Positions 10,995 through 21,984 of a DNA stretch of 64,000 nt are shown piece after piece. Source of the DNA: Labia minor (taxonomy: Eukaryota > Arthropoda > Insecta > Dermaptera > Spongiphoridae); assembly GCA_963082975.1 (NCBI GenBank), contig OY720350.1, positions 53,336,734 through 53,400,733 of the forward strand. Direction: 5' to 3'. The notes beneath the pieces were generated by a model. That model saw nothing but the letters and a program-made list of their open reading frames with translations. It ran no database searches and was not told where the DNA came from. A program made the translations under genes and the position numbers. Numbering within the stretch: the stretch's first letter is position 1; each line of letters begins with the position of its first letter.

Positions 10995-11085
10995 TTTTAC
11001 ATATATATGAATATAATATAAATATTTTTAATTTTATTTTAAGAATAGATATATATCTAAAAGGCGGTAACTGTGAGGTCACATA
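10995..11085. repeat. Fragment shared with 53860-53950 (HINE-B-related core)
   Basis: The run ATATGAATATAATATAAATA, then ATTTTATTTTAAGAATAGAT, then an AGGCGGTxxCTGTGAxGTCAC end, is nearly identical at 53860-53950 inside Helitron-F. It resembles the reverse of the HINE-B middle (TTTTTAATTTTATTTTA, then GCTGTGACGTCA). It marks an old repeat whose full form is not in the window. Confidence 0.5.
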
Positions 11086-11190
11086 CTAATTTTTATTCTT
11101 TGACCCAGCAGAGGCTGAGAAATATTATTCCGCGTCAACGTACTAGCGCGCATGCGCGCCGTGGACTTTGGACCTAGCGAGAGGGTATTA

Positions 11191-11331
11191 GAACGAAAGA
11201 CAGCACAAAACGAAGACGCAGATAGCCTCTTTCTCAAAGACGAAAGACCGGACAAAAGAAAGACGCAGATAGCCTCTTTCTCAACAACGAAACACCGCAC
11301 AAAAGAGAGACGGAGATAGAGTCTATCTCAT
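11191..11331 (+). repeat. 47-bp minisatellite, three units
   Basis: Three adjacent units of about 47 bp follow the pattern GACGAAAGAC..GACAAAAG, then AGACGCAGATAGCCTCTTTC. Units 1 and 2 are most alike and unit 3 has drifted to AGATAGAGTCTATCTC, itself a small palindrome. The stretch sits in a GC-richer 400-bp segment (11060-11455) with a GCGCGCATGCGCGC palindrome at about 11146-11159. The minus-strand open frame here simply reads the repeat. Confidence 0.7.
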
Positions 11332-11699
11332 TCTCACTCGTTATATCTATATCTTTTTTCTCTCTTGCGTTACGAATGCGTTACGAAATTTCAATTTTTC
11401 AATTCACTCTCCATTCTCAACCAAATGTCAGGACGCCGCTAAAGAAGTTTCACTTCAAAAAATATTTCATTTAATTTCCTATTAATTAATATATTAAACA
11501 AATGAAAATAATATAAGTAATTTATATGTCTAAAATGAAAAAGCAAGTCTTTTTAAACGATGAAACAAATAATAAATTAATTAGATTGCAAAATCTCTCG
11601 GATTCCACTGAACTACAATTGTAAGTGAGAGTAAACATTCGATTTTCATTTAAAATTATCTATTTTTAATTATTTTATTTTTGTTTTGTAACATATCAT

Positions 11700-12446
11700 C
11701 AGGGTCGTTCGTAGGGTATATGACCCCCGCCCGGGACCGAGAATAATATTATAAAATAGCAAATTAAAAATATATACTTTTTACTCACCAAAGTTTCATT
11801 TTTACCACCAAAAATTTCATTTTTACCCCATTTGGGGTAATATACCTCAGGTCCCCGACCACTGCATTAAAGTATACATACGTAATATAATTATTAAAGA
11901 GATATAAACACAATCAAAGGTAAAAGAAAAACATAGCACTCACTCTCCCTTTAAAAGTTCCCCCAATAGACTGACTGAGAAAATATATTTCTATTCTATT
12001 TAAATAATAATCAGGGTCAAAAATATCCTCTTAGAAAAAAAAAATTTTTTTACTAATCGGATTTTCTTGTTTTTTTTCTTTAAAAAAAATAAAGAATTTA
12101 AGTCAATTATATAAAAATACTAGACAATTTTACTTCTTACTTTACACGCACATAGAGAAGGAGTGCCCTAACCCAACCCCTCTCCCCAAAGTTGTTAAAA
12201 ATTTTCAAAAGAAAGATAAAGTAAATTAAGTTAAGTTAATTTAGTTTTTTTTTTAAAAAATTGAAAAAAAAAAATCGAAAGTATTTAAGATCCTGATCGC
12301 AAAATCATTTGACCTTTTTACTGACCGACGATAATAAGGGAGGTATTGTTTTTGAAAAAAATTAATAAAAAATCATAAAATGAATAAGTACTTTTAAGGC
12401 GGCTCGCGCCCCCCCCCCCACGCACCCCCGGGTCGGAACGGCCCTG
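11700..12446. mobile_element. hAT-type element with 8-bp duplication (7/8)
   Basis: Left end CAGGGTCGTTCGTAGGG and right end GGGTCGGAACGGCCCTG give inverted CAGGG(T/C)CGTTC termini. Flanks are CATATCAT (11692-11699) and TATATCAT (12447-12454), matching at 7 of 8 positions, the hAT target length. C-runs lie just inside the right end (about 12410-12430). A 34-bp HINE-B 5' end fragment is embedded at 12319-12352. No transposase frame is visible. Confidence 0.65.
12319..12352 (+). mobile_element. HINE-B 5' end fragment
   Basis: ACTGACCGACGATAATAAGG followed by GAGGTATTGTTTTT matches the first 34 bases of HINE-B with two changes and then stops abruptly. It lies inside the hAT element at 11700-12446. 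Confidence 0.65.
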
Positions 12447-12454
12447 TATATCAT

Positions 12455-13400
12455 CCATACAGTGATGTATTTGGTAAAATAAGAAGTAAGGGAACGCATA
12501 GTAGGAGCAAAAAAAGTCCTATTTTCAGCAAACTATTTTTTTCCATATAAGCTTTTATTTTTTCTTATTCTTACTATACAAAATGTTAACGAACAAAAAA
12601 AAAAAAGAAATTCTAACAGTAGATTTAAGTGGGAGTTGTCGGGACATGAAAAAGTACTGGAACGCGTTCCGGTTCTGAAAAAAGGTAAGGGAACGTCGTT
12701 ACCCCGCGCGTTCCCCTCCCAATACACCACTGCATTCATGTATACAATAAAAAAATCAAAACATTTTAATATTAGAATAAACATTGCATTTAAATTTGAA
12801 AGCAAATTGATGAAATACTTTTTGATAAATCTGTTTTATTATTATAACAAATTACATTTTTATTTATATAGAAGATATATTTGTATAAATCTAAGAGTTT
12901 GTTCCATATTCCTATTCGAATTAAACTACATAAAAGTTTATATTTGTGTTGGTTAAGACCTTGAACATAAATTACTAATTGAACATGATAGGAGGGATAT
13001 AAATGAAGATTAATAGTCACGGATATATATATATATATTTATCTTTAATTGTGATGATGTTAGTGCAACGAAACTTTAATTTTCAGTGTGCTTTTGTACG
13101 AAAGTTTTGCAAACTATGAAAATGTCTCTTCTCTATGAAACTTTGGTTCATTGATGATGAGAGGTGGAGTTTTAGTTAAGTGAAATTTGAACAGATTTTG
13201 GGATGATATTGCAATGGTTCTAATGTTCTCCTTTACTTTTATCCCTACCCCCTTGTCTCCCATGGGGATATACACATCTATATTAATTATTAAAATTATT
13301 TAGTTATTATATATATATATATATGAGATCGTTCAATTAATCAATTTAATCCTCAGCATCCAGTAAAATTATATAATATATATATATTAATAAATATAGG
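12455..13400. other. AT-rich spacer with unassigned low-complexity segments
   Basis: No recognised gene. The overlapping open frames on both strands at 12533-13020 lack protein-like composition. A moderately GC-balanced part at about 13060-13280 shows no frame or terminal repeat I could support. Confidence 0.5.
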
Positions 13401-13610
13401 AAGACCGGGAGCTTAGCCGCGAGGTTATAGTGACCGGTCCGCCGACTCGAGTTCGAGGGTTCAAACTTCGCCGAGTGCATCGATATATAAATATATATAT
13501 ATATATATATAAATAAAAAAAAATAAAAATAAAAATAATAAACAAATCTGAGAAAGCTGGCTAAATAGAGATATATTCCGAAAAAGCCAAAAAAAAAAAA
13601 AAAAAAAAAA
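13401..13610 (+). mobile_element. tRNA-derived SINE, copy 1
   Basis: The head contains a box-A-like TAGCCGCGAGG and a box-B-like GGTTCAAAC about 45 bases further on, i.e. an RNA polymerase III type 2 promoter. The body ends in GAAAAAGCC and a long poly(A). AATATAGG flanks both sides (13393-13400 and 13611-13618) as a target-site duplication. The second copy at 49603-49775 shares the whole body. It depends on a LINE for movement. A TA microsatellite (about 13493-13510) is expanded in this copy only. Confidence 0.85.
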
Positions 13611-13618
13611 AATATAGG

Positions 13619-14336
13619 TTATCTAAAATCTAAAATTGACTATCAGTATGATAAAACATATTATTACATAGAAATTAGAGATGGGAAAATAATAATCTCC
13701 CTCCATTATTCTTAGAAAATATGAAATTAAATATTTTATTTTTTTTTTCATAGTCGGATCATGAAAAAATGGTAAAAAAAAATTATATAATAATATTGTA
13801 TTTCATATTTTTCTGCGTTTATTAAAAACTGATGTGATAATAGAACGAATTTTTACTCTTTCTCTCTCCATGTTAACTATTTTAATGAAGTGTACGTATA
13901 TAGGAGAGAACTTTCATACCTTTAACAAATGAAGATGATTGATGGATGATCTTTTTTATCTTAAATATTTAGTTTTTAAATTTGAAAAGAGAAATAAAAA
14001 AAAAAATGTAAATTAAAAATAAATTGAAAATCAACATATGAAATGAATTTCACGATTATCCTACAACCAAATGGAGATAGTACTACAATCTTCTGTGGAC
14101 GTCTCCTCCCCTCTCCCCTCTTTATTTTAACATGCAAGGTGAGTAATATAAAGAAAAATTGTTCTATATTCACTATTTCCATTTATCATTTTTTTAACAT
14201 TAATATTTATTAATATTAATTTACATTTAAAGTGAAATAAATTTTTTTTAAAATTATTTATGGAAATTGTTCTTTTTTATTGGAACTTTTCTAATATCAA
14301 TCTAAATTCAAATATTTCACTATATATAGGGTGACC
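13619..14336. other. AT-rich spacer, possible isolated splice donor
   Basis: Mostly AT-rich. At about 14131-14143 the plus strand has ATGCAAG|GTGAGT, a textbook splice-donor sequence, with a pyrimidine-rich stretch before it. No supporting open frame or acceptor was found, so it may be chance. Confidence 0.4.
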
Positions 14337-14551
14337 ATATTTCGAAAACACCAAACCGGGACATTTGTAAAAAAATTTACCTTTTTTGTAGAGCCATATT
14401 GAATAAAAAATCGGAAATAAGAGCCAAACTGATTGTAAGAAAACGTTCGTCGGACCTAAATATTTAAAAAAACGGGACAATAGACTGTCCCGAAGACATT
14501 TTTTGGGACTCCGGGACAGAGCACTTAAAATTGGGACGTTTGGTCACCCTA
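14337..14551. mobile_element. hAT-type MITE, 215 bp
   Basis: Inverted ends TAGGGTGACCA and TGGTCACCCTA, with flanks ACTATATA (14329-14336) and TCTATATA (14552-14559), identical at 7 of 8 positions. CCGGGACA and TGTCCCG motifs sit inside. TAGGGTGACCA termini with 8-bp duplications fit the hAT superfamily. A related internal block (CCTTTTTT..AGAGCCATATTGA) also occurs near 44091-44115. Non-coding. Confidence 0.75.
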
Positions 14552-14722
14552 TCTATATATGTATATTATTTCAACAATTTTCGTTTATTAATTTTTTACC
14601 GTGAAGTTAAAATAATATTTTAGTGAAAATTAATTAATTAATAAAACAACCCTTTCTCGTCTGTTGCTAAATTTTGTATATTTATATTAAGTATTTGTGT
14701 GTAAAAAAAAAAAAATTCTTAC

Positions 14723-14883
14723 CCTGTCCATGGAATGACTCGTCCACTTGATTCAAAACTTGAACTTCGTACTTCATATTTATGCAATATAGATGGTGGA
14801 TGTGGTTGAATAAGTAGTTTACTATTAGCCCTTCGGGACGAGGCCACCAAAGAAGCCCGTTGTGGTTGATGACGAATAGACAT
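14723..14883 (-). CDS. Start-codon-containing exon of an unrecognised host gene
   Basis: The minus-strand exon spans 14990-14723 (268 bp). It is preceded by TTTGTTTGTTTTTCAG, an excellent splice acceptor, and ends ACAGG|GTAAGA, a good donor. After about 107 bases of likely 5' UTR (14990-14884) it opens with ATG at 14883 and runs 53 codons plus two bases (phase 2). The peptide starts MSIRHQPQRASLVASSRRAN and ends SSSFESSGRVIPWTG. It is basic and rich in Ser, Arg and Pro, with no membrane segment or domain that I recognise. Composition is well above the AT-rich surroundings, and no transposon family in the window matches it. The next exon should lie downstream on the minus strand with a one-base completing phase; I could not identify it. 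The gene and function are unknown. An alternative is that ATG 14883 is not used and the exon is wholly untranslated. Confidence 0.6.
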
Positions 14884-14990
14884 TGCACTCACTCACACAC
14901 TCTCACTTGAAACAACACCATCTTACACTGAAGCGCATTTAATCACAGCAACACACACTAATCAAACGTGATAAAGATGAGAGAGTATAC

Positions 14991-15492
14991 CTGAAAAACA
15001 AACAAACAAATAAATAATTAATATAAATATGAAATACAATTTATTTATTTATTTTTAAGAATAGATAAATTAATTAATTAATTTAATGGTGTTTTTTTCT
15101 TTCTCACTCCTACTTATTTTCTCAATTCTTCAACTTGCCAAAGACTTTTCCAAGCTAATTAGTTCTCTAACGTTAAGTTAAGTTGGAAGCAACTTGCACA
15201 AATAAAGAAGATGAAAAGATAATCAAGAAACGGATAGAAGAAGTATCCTGTATTATCCAATGAAGGACAAACAAAAGTTAAGTCAATATACGTATAAAAA
15301 GTGAGAGAGGTAGAGAACGAGTAAAAAAATCATTGAAAGTACATTTAAGGAAAGAAGAAACAATAAAAGAAAATAAAAAAGAACATTATTAAGTGGGAGA
15401 GAAAGGGGGAAGGATAATGCTTGAAAAAGCAGAAAACTTAATTTTTTTTTTAAAGTTTCACCATTGAAGAAACTTTCTAAATTTCATTATTA

Positions 15493-15534
<42 letters not shown>

Positions 15535-15773
15535 TCAATGGTAAAGATTCATTTAAAAAAAAATACTCAATAACAATAAGAACTCGAATAATAGAGATAT
15601 TTTGTGATTTTTTAGGGTATAGAAAAAGAATATAAAAATAAAATGGTGAGGATCCTTCTCACTATTTTCATTTACAAAATCAAATAAATAAAAAAAGAAT
15701 AATTTCTTAAAATGATAATTTATTCTTATTCAAATAATACATAATAAGAAACCTATAATATTAAAATAATAAG
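14991..15773. other. Intron-like AT-rich sequence with ATT microsatellite
   Basis: Upstream of the 14990 acceptor on the minus strand. It contains an (ATT)n run at about 15487-15531 and poly-T/A tracts. No other exon seen. Confidence 0.5.
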
Positions 15774-15921
15774 CTGGAGTGTCTCCACTCGCAAATTTGA
15801 ATTGGATTAAATAACATAATATATTATATTTAAATTAAATTTAATTAAATTTATAAATTAAAAATTAAAATTAATAAATAATATTTATTAAACCAGCGCA
15901 TGTTTGGCTCTTTGTTGTTGG

Positions 15922-16093
15922 CAGGGCCGTCCTAAGATTTTCGGCGCCCGTGGGCTCCTAAAATTTTGCGCCCCTTTTCATAAGAAATTACACAGAATGG
16001 TTAGTAAAAATATATAAACTAATAAATGCCGCCCCCAGAAGGCTTGCGCTCTAGGGCTATAGCCCAATTAGCCCTGTGGTTAGGGCGGCCCTG
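15922..16093. mobile_element. hAT-type MITE, 172 bp, perfect 8-bp duplication
   Basis: Inverted ends CAGGGCCGTCCTAA and TTAGGGCGGCCCTG. The flanking GTTGTTGG is identical on both sides (15914-15921 and 16094-16101). Removing the element restores the HINE-A sequence seen in other copies (CTTTGTTG.TGGCAC). Interior GGCGCCC and GCGCCCC motifs, non-coding. It is the youngest insertion of this nest together with 16283-16906. Confidence 0.88.
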
Positions 16094-16282
16094 GTTGTTG
16101 GCACTACATCACGTGCTGGCGAGTGATGTCAGCCAACGTGCTAAAAAATTAATTCTGGTACTTTCAGCGATTCAATCAAGCTGAAATTATATATATAGCA
16201 GTTTTATACAATTTTTAATTATGTGATAAACTATCAAACATATATCTTTATTTTTACAGTCAGTTTAGAGGAAAAAAATTAG

Positions 16283-16758
16283 CTGGAGTGTCTCCACTCG
16301 ACTATCTCGCAATTTGAATTGGATTAAATAACATAATATATTATATTTAAATTAAATTTAATTAATTATAAATTATAAATAATAAATAATAAATATTAAA
16401 CCAGCGCATGTTTGGCTTTTTGTTGATGGCACCACGTCACATGTTGGCGCGTGAGATTTGCAGTGTTAAAAATTTAATTCTGGTAATTTCAGCGAATCAA
16501 TCAAGCTGAAATTCTATATATAGCAGTTTTATACAATTATTAAACATGTGAAAAATTATCAAACATATATCTTTATTTTTTCGGTCACTTTAGAGGAAAA
16601 AAAATCAAAACGTTGTAGGTAATGACCCTCTTCCGGTTGAGCTACATTTCTCAAAAGTTGATAGAAAACTATGAATTTTGAATAATGTCCATGTACCAAA
16701 TTTCATCATTCTAGCTCAAACCGTTTTTGCGTAATCTTGCCTACATACATACACACAC

Positions 16759-16789
<31 letters not shown>

Positions 16790-16906
16790 CAGACATTTTT
16801 CTCAACCTTAGTGAAAATGATTCAGGAACCTTCAAAACGTATAAAAACATCAAAATCTCAACATCGAAAATTTTCGTGATCGCAATACTATCTCTGGCGA
16901 GATAGT
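16283..16906 (-). mobile_element. HINE-A copy 3, nested inside copy 2
   Basis: Complete element: the 3' hairpin end (CTGGAGTGTCTCCACTCG, then ACTATCTCGC) is at 16283 and the 5' end TGGCGAGATAGT is at 16906. An AC-rich microsatellite lies at about 16743-16790. It is inserted at a poly(A)/T-rich point of an older HINE-A in the same orientation. Confidence 0.8.
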
Positions 16907-17469
16907 AAAAATGAAAACGTAGTAGGTAATGACCCTCTTCCGGTTGAGCTACATTTCTCAAAAGTTGATAGAAAACTACGAATTTTGAATAATCCCCGTA
17001 TACCAAATTTCATGATTATAGCTCAAACCGTTTTTGCGTAATCTTGGTTACATACATACACACACACACACAGACACACATTTTTCTCAACCTTAGTGAA
17101 AATGACTCAGTGACCTTCAAACCTTCTGACGAGATAGTAAAAATCAGTTAAAATCGCAATAATTTTTATTATTGTATAATCTCCATATGTAAGAAAACCT
17201 TTTGGATGGACTTCCATATTTATTAGTCCTACAAAATGGTTCCTTCATTTAATTTAAATGAATCGAAATATCCAATTGCGGTAAAGATATTATCAGAAGA
17301 GGAAAATTAGTGTATTTTTATTTCAAAAAAATTTAACCTGAAATTTTTTTCATAATTACTAATTCAATCATAAACATTTTTCCGCAGATGCATACCATCG
17401 TCCAAGCATTACTCAAGTTTTATATTCATAGTGAATATTAAAAGTCTTTTATTTAAAAAAATTGGATGA

Positions 17470-17720
17470 AGATTCATATTTTGTTCCAATAAGATAGTTT
17501 CATACCACACAGCAAAAGAATCAATTGACTTAAAGAAATCTCAAAAAATGGTTCGACTACTTAATGACTACTTAATGAGAGTATTTAATACTAATTTCAC
17601 GCCGTTGGATTTATTTTTATGAAATTATTTTATTCCAAAAACATTAGAGTAGGATTAGTGAAATTGGCTGAAAAGAATCGATTGTGTTAGAAATGTGTTA
17701 AAAAAATCAAAATTCTTTAG
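17470..17720 (+). pseudogene. Decayed Tc1/mariner-like transposase relic
   Basis: The plus strand encodes YHTAKESIDLKK and, further on, NFTPLDLFL followed by a stop and NYF. These match the YHTARATIDLL and CDLTPLDYFLWGY blocks of the transposase at 8162-8825. The preceding LFQ.DS block is in another frame. No terminal repeats remain. It is an old, unalignable copy apart from the DDE C-half. Confidence 0.6.
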
Positions 17721-18000
17721 TATACATCAATTTTAGTAACATATATCTCAATAATTTCTCTATTTCATTTAACTAAAGTGGTTACGATCTTATTGAAAAA
17801 CCTTTTAATAATTTATAAGGATTTTAATGAAGTTAATTATATTGAAATGAAAAGGATTGAATGTTAATAGTAAATTAAAATAAAAAACAAAATATTAAAC
17901 TATTCTATACATAATTCAGGTGTAAGAGAAAAGAAAATTGTTCGATTTCAAAATTGAATTGCATTCGTTAAAGCTGATTAAACGAGTATTTTTTTTTATG

Positions 18001-18235
18001 CAGTCAACCTTTTTCACGGCCCAGTTTTCAATCATAATTTTCAACGCGCCCCCCAATTATAATAAAATGTATTCATCATGTATATTTTGAATTCTGTTTT
18101 TAAATTGTTTTTAAGAAAAGTAAATATATTTCAAAAAAGGAGTTTTTCTTTTCAGCCAGTTAATCAATATTTTTTAAAAATATTTTCTCTTAAGTATTCT
18201 CGCGTCCCACTTGTTAATTAAGAATTGTTGATTTT
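18001..18235. mobile_element. Possible hAT-like remnant
   Basis: Starts CAGTCAACCT, then CACGGCCC and CGCGCCCCCC within 60 bases, a pattern usual at hAT-MITE ends. A GCGTCCCACTTG block and GTTGATT lie near 18200-18235. The terminal match is short and no clear target duplication is visible. Confidence 0.3.
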
Positions 18236-18659
18236 ATGAAAGCTATGATTTGTGACTAAATAAATAATTATTTTTATAAATATATTAAAAAATTACAAGA
18301 TAATTAATTGATAATCTTTGTCATTTTTACAAAATATGGAATTTTTTCAATAGAATTAGCATGAGAATATACATAAAAAATATATATTATAAAAAAAAAT
18401 CTACATATTTTTGTTATATACTCGTAGATCTAATAAGTGTTGGCTCATAATAGCCACAAAGCAAAATTTTTATTACTTTTAATAAAGGTATTATTATAGA
18501 AGATAATAAATGATGACAGTAAAGTCACGGGATTGGCGAAGTCTCTCCTATTGATATAAAATAAAATTTTATTTCTCATATTCTATTTTTATCTCAATTA
18601 AAAAAATTCATTTTCATCAGCATAAAGAAAAAAATTTAAATTTGAAATGTTTATTTAGT

Positions 18660-18703
<44 letters not shown>

Positions 18704-20204
18704 AATGATTTTTTTGTATATGGGTGGATATTGCAGGGGAAAATCTAAGAAAAAGAAGGGTTGGTCTCATATGTGCAATAGAAAAGGGTGGACTTTGAAT
18801 CGCCGTGAACTGACCTAGAGATCTGGACCACAAAAAAAAAAAAAAATTTAATTTTATCTTTAAGAATAAAATTTATAATAAGATTTATTATATTTTTTAC
18901 TTTTAAATATATAAATTTTTAAAACCTTTAAAGATTTAAATGTAAAGATTTTAAATTATAAAATTAAATACAGTAATTTTTTTATATTTTTTATAAAAAC
19001 GTTATAGACGTTTTATAAAAATTATAAATAAACCAATATTTGTTGGAAAACAATATTTTTTTAATAATGCAGCCGGTCCTTTTGTAGGAAATAGTCCGTG
19101 GACGACCGAGTGTAATGGTGGTCCTCTTTTTCTTCCTGAAAAGTCCGTCTTCTCTCGACGGTAGCCCACGAACGAATGATCTTGTCTGCTTTTTCAACTA
19201 CTCTTTTCTTTCAGGGAAACGTCTAATAATAATAACCCTTTCCAAAAAATAAATTTATATTTAAATAAATAAATTTTATTTTATTTTTTTTTATATAAGG
19301 CTTAATGATATTTTTAAAATATCATTACAATATATATATATTAAAATTTAGGGATTCTCAAAATATATTCTATGAAATTGACGGACTGTATACTTCGAAA
19401 AAATTGTTTGTGGAATTATGCAGTAAGGAGTCAAAATTAAGATGCTCCGTCAATAATACACTATTATTATAGAGTTTATATTGAGAAATTGTTATTTTTT
19501 TTCTTTAAATTAAGTATGTGAGTATATTCAGGACAGTGAAGAAATATGTCGAGATCTAAAAATGTTTGAAAACCTTTAGTCTAGAATCTAGATGAATGAA
19601 TCCTTTTACTCGTCTTTTATTAACTAAGACCGAACTAAACATTGTTTATTAATCCTGGACATCTAAATAAAGGAGAAGGCTCTCTTCTTTCTATATATAT
19701 TTGTACTACCCCCACTCTTTTAAATAATTCGTTTAAATTGAATCCAATAAAGTTTTATTAAGACTTAAGGGCATTTAAATTTGTATTAACTAAAAAAAAA
19801 GAGAGAAAATAGAGAATTAAAAAAAGAGAGCGAGAATGAGTGGTTGATTATTTATTAAATTTAGAAAAGAGCGTTAATTTTGAATTATTGACATTAAATT
19901 CTACTTTTCCAGATTAAAATCAATAAATATTAAAAGAGAGACGATTGAAAAAGAAAATGAGAGGGGATAGAATTTGAAAAAAGATAAATAAATAATATTA
20001 TTTAATTTGATTGTATATGTGTGAGTGAAATCCATGCTGGTCGGACGTGTGTCGCATCGCTGCTGATTCCTATCCCATTCCCTGGGGACATTTATTAAAT
20101 AGGTGGTAAGTTTTTACATCATCGTACTGGTTTTGATGTGCTCTTCACAATGGGGCATATCTGGGGTCAATTACTACCAAGGTGGGCACGATGAATCCTC
20201 TGGG
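18236..20204. other. AT-rich stretch with microsatellite and two GC-richer islets
   Basis: It contains a TA run at 18664-18700, a possible exon at 18737-18818 (listed separately), and a GC-richer islet at about 19065-19215. The islet is open on the minus strand in two frames (one reads ADKIIRSWATVERRRTF) but I cannot assign it. A further balanced segment at 20035-20200 leads into the LINE at 20205. Confidence 0.45.
18737..18818 (+). CDS. Weak candidate terminal exon, unrecognised
   Basis: A pyrimidine-containing ATTGCAG| acceptor is followed by one base and 26 codons, GKSKKKKGWSHMCNRKGW then TLNRRELT, ending at TAG 18816-18818. The base composition differs from the flanking TA repeat. The reverse strand is also open across the same bases, there is no supporting upstream exon, and the acceptor is poor, so this may be chance or a transposon piece. 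Confidence 0.2.
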
Positions 20205-20774
20205 ATTCTTTAGGTATCTAGGTTGTACCATAAATGAATTGAATCTAGAATTGAGTCTGCGCGATCTGCTTTCAATAAAATGAGATGCTTCTTCTGCGAT
20301 GACAATCTAATTCTCAAATTACGACAGAGATTGGTCAAATGCTATGTTTGGCCCATTCTCTTATATGGGGTGGAAGCATGGACACTCAAGGTCAGTACAA
20401 TGAATTGCCTGGAGGCCTTCGAGATGTGCATCTTCAAATGAATGCTACGAATTCCTTGGATCGAGAAAGTTACCAACAATGATATCTTGAAAAGATCAAA
20501 CACACAGCGAGAACTCCTCAACACTGTTAAGTGCCGGAAAATCTCTTATCTTGGCCACATTTTAAGAGGTAATAAATATCACCTTCTTCAATTGATCCTC
20601 AAAGGGAAAATTGAGGGTCGTCGTGGATTAGGGAGAAAACAACAATCCTGGTTAAGAAATATCAGGGAATGGACCGGCATGAAGAGTGTGGGAGAACTGT
20701 TCCGCGCGGCGGAAAACAGGAATGTCTTCGTCAGAGTGATCGCCAACGTCAGGGAGACCAGACAAGGCACTTAA
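20205..20774 (+). pseudogene. LINE-2 family ORF2 C-terminal part
   Basis: The plus strand reads FRYLGCTINE, then after a frameshift KLRQRLVKCYVWPILLYGVEAWTL, in which the LLYGVEAW block follows the reverse transcriptase core of many LINEs. After a stop at about 20439 it continues LGHILRGNKY..GKIEGRRGLGRK..SWLRNIREW, LFRAAENR to TAA at 20772-20774 and an AAG-rich tail. The fragment at 3957-4289 is the same family. It lacks the endonuclease and RT catalytic core and has at least one frameshift and one stop. Confidence 0.8.
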
Positions 20775-21984
20775 AGAAGAAGAATTTGTTTGTATTTAAT
20801 TTATCTTGTTATTTAATTTAAATTATTTTTGAAAAATAAAAATTACTACAATTTTATTTTTTTCTTTAGAATTTATAAAAAGTTTTTTTTAAATCAAAAT
20901 GTAAATATAAATTATTAAAATTATCTCTATATATCATATTTAAGAAATAATTATTTTTATTTTATTAATATTACATATATTAAATGTAATTATATCAAAT
21001 TTCCCTTAGTATAAATTGGTTATATTATTGAGGGAATAGAAGAGATTACAGAATAAAGAATTGCACGATCTCTATGCATTTCTAAATTTAGTTAAATTGA
21101 GATTGTTAAGGATAGACCGATCAAAGTGGAGTGAAAAGCCTATGTGACGAGTAAAATAATTTGAAAAACGACTAGAATATATGTTAAGAAAATAAATTTT
21201 TCAATCAATCTGAATTTTTATAACATCACAAATCATATTTTAAAAATATTTATGAAAAGTAATAAAAAGTGATTTAAAAAGGATTTTTTTATATAACAAG
21301 AGCACACTAGTCACGCGCATGTCTCCAATAGTTTAGAAACAAGATTATTGAATTGAATGTTACAATCTGTTTAGGGAAAAAAAATATTGAAAATTGACTT
21401 GAGATTGTTGTTCGCAAATCCAATCTGATACCTAATGCAAAGCTAAGGTAAAATGTTGGTTTATGCATATATTGGTATATAAATATATAATAGAGGGAAT
21501 GAAAATCCTATTTAAGCTGCTTTGAATATAAAAAAAATCCTTTATAAAATAAAAATTATTTTTGAATTTTAAAAATAAAAAAAAAAACAAAAAAAAAAAA
21601 AAATATACAAACATATTCTCAAATAAATGTAATGTAATTTAATCTAATCTATTTTTATATCTAATCTTATTATACGGAAAAAATTTGTTTATTTGTCTTT
21701 TTGATATTCACACCAGTTTTTTTTTTTTTTTTTTTTTTTTGGAATCTAGGTATTAAAGGATATTTAAGGTGAAAATATAAATATAACCATATTTAATAAT
21801 ATTTGGATACACAATCTTTTCAAAACTTTCTATTAAATTAATCAATTTAAAGATTTAATATTGAAACAAAATAGTTTACATATTAATTAATTTACTATAA
21901 TCATCAAAAATAAAAATTCAAAAATAAATATTATTATAAATATATGGAATATGTTTAAATCATCAAAATTATTTCAGAGAAATA
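20775..21984. other. AT-rich spacer with a LINE-1 relic at 21035-21130
   Basis: Within it, 21040-21130 reads AAAGAATTGCACGATCTCTA and a degraded continuation, the conserved HDLYAS block of LINE-1. A poly-T run lies at about 21718-21740. Otherwise nothing supportable. Confidence 0.5.

Larger units (their letters stand above)
15774..17138 (-). mobile_element. HINE-A copy 2, older copy split by a second HINE-A
   Basis: The 3' half (15774-16280) and the 5' end (about 16912-17138, finishing GAGATAGT) are halves of one minus-strand element. They join at the A-rich GAGGAAAAAAA site that is continuous in other copies. Between them lies a complete second HINE-A (16283-16906). A hAT MITE is inserted in the 3' half (15922-16093). 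Here the 3' sub-terminal motif is partly lost: GAGTGTCTCCACTC is followed directly by GCAAATTTG. Confidence 0.75.

Noticed and set aside
13401..13480. Possible tRNA gene
   Set aside because: Box A and B are present, but the acceptor stem does not pair, the head is joined to a body and A-tail, and target duplications flank the whole unit, so it is a SINE head.
13976..14182. Second coding exon downstream of 14723
   Set aside because: The minus-strand frame (GEGRRRPQKIVVLSPFGCRI) can be joined in phase, but the acceptor lacks a pyrimidine tract and no good donor follows, so I did not annotate it.
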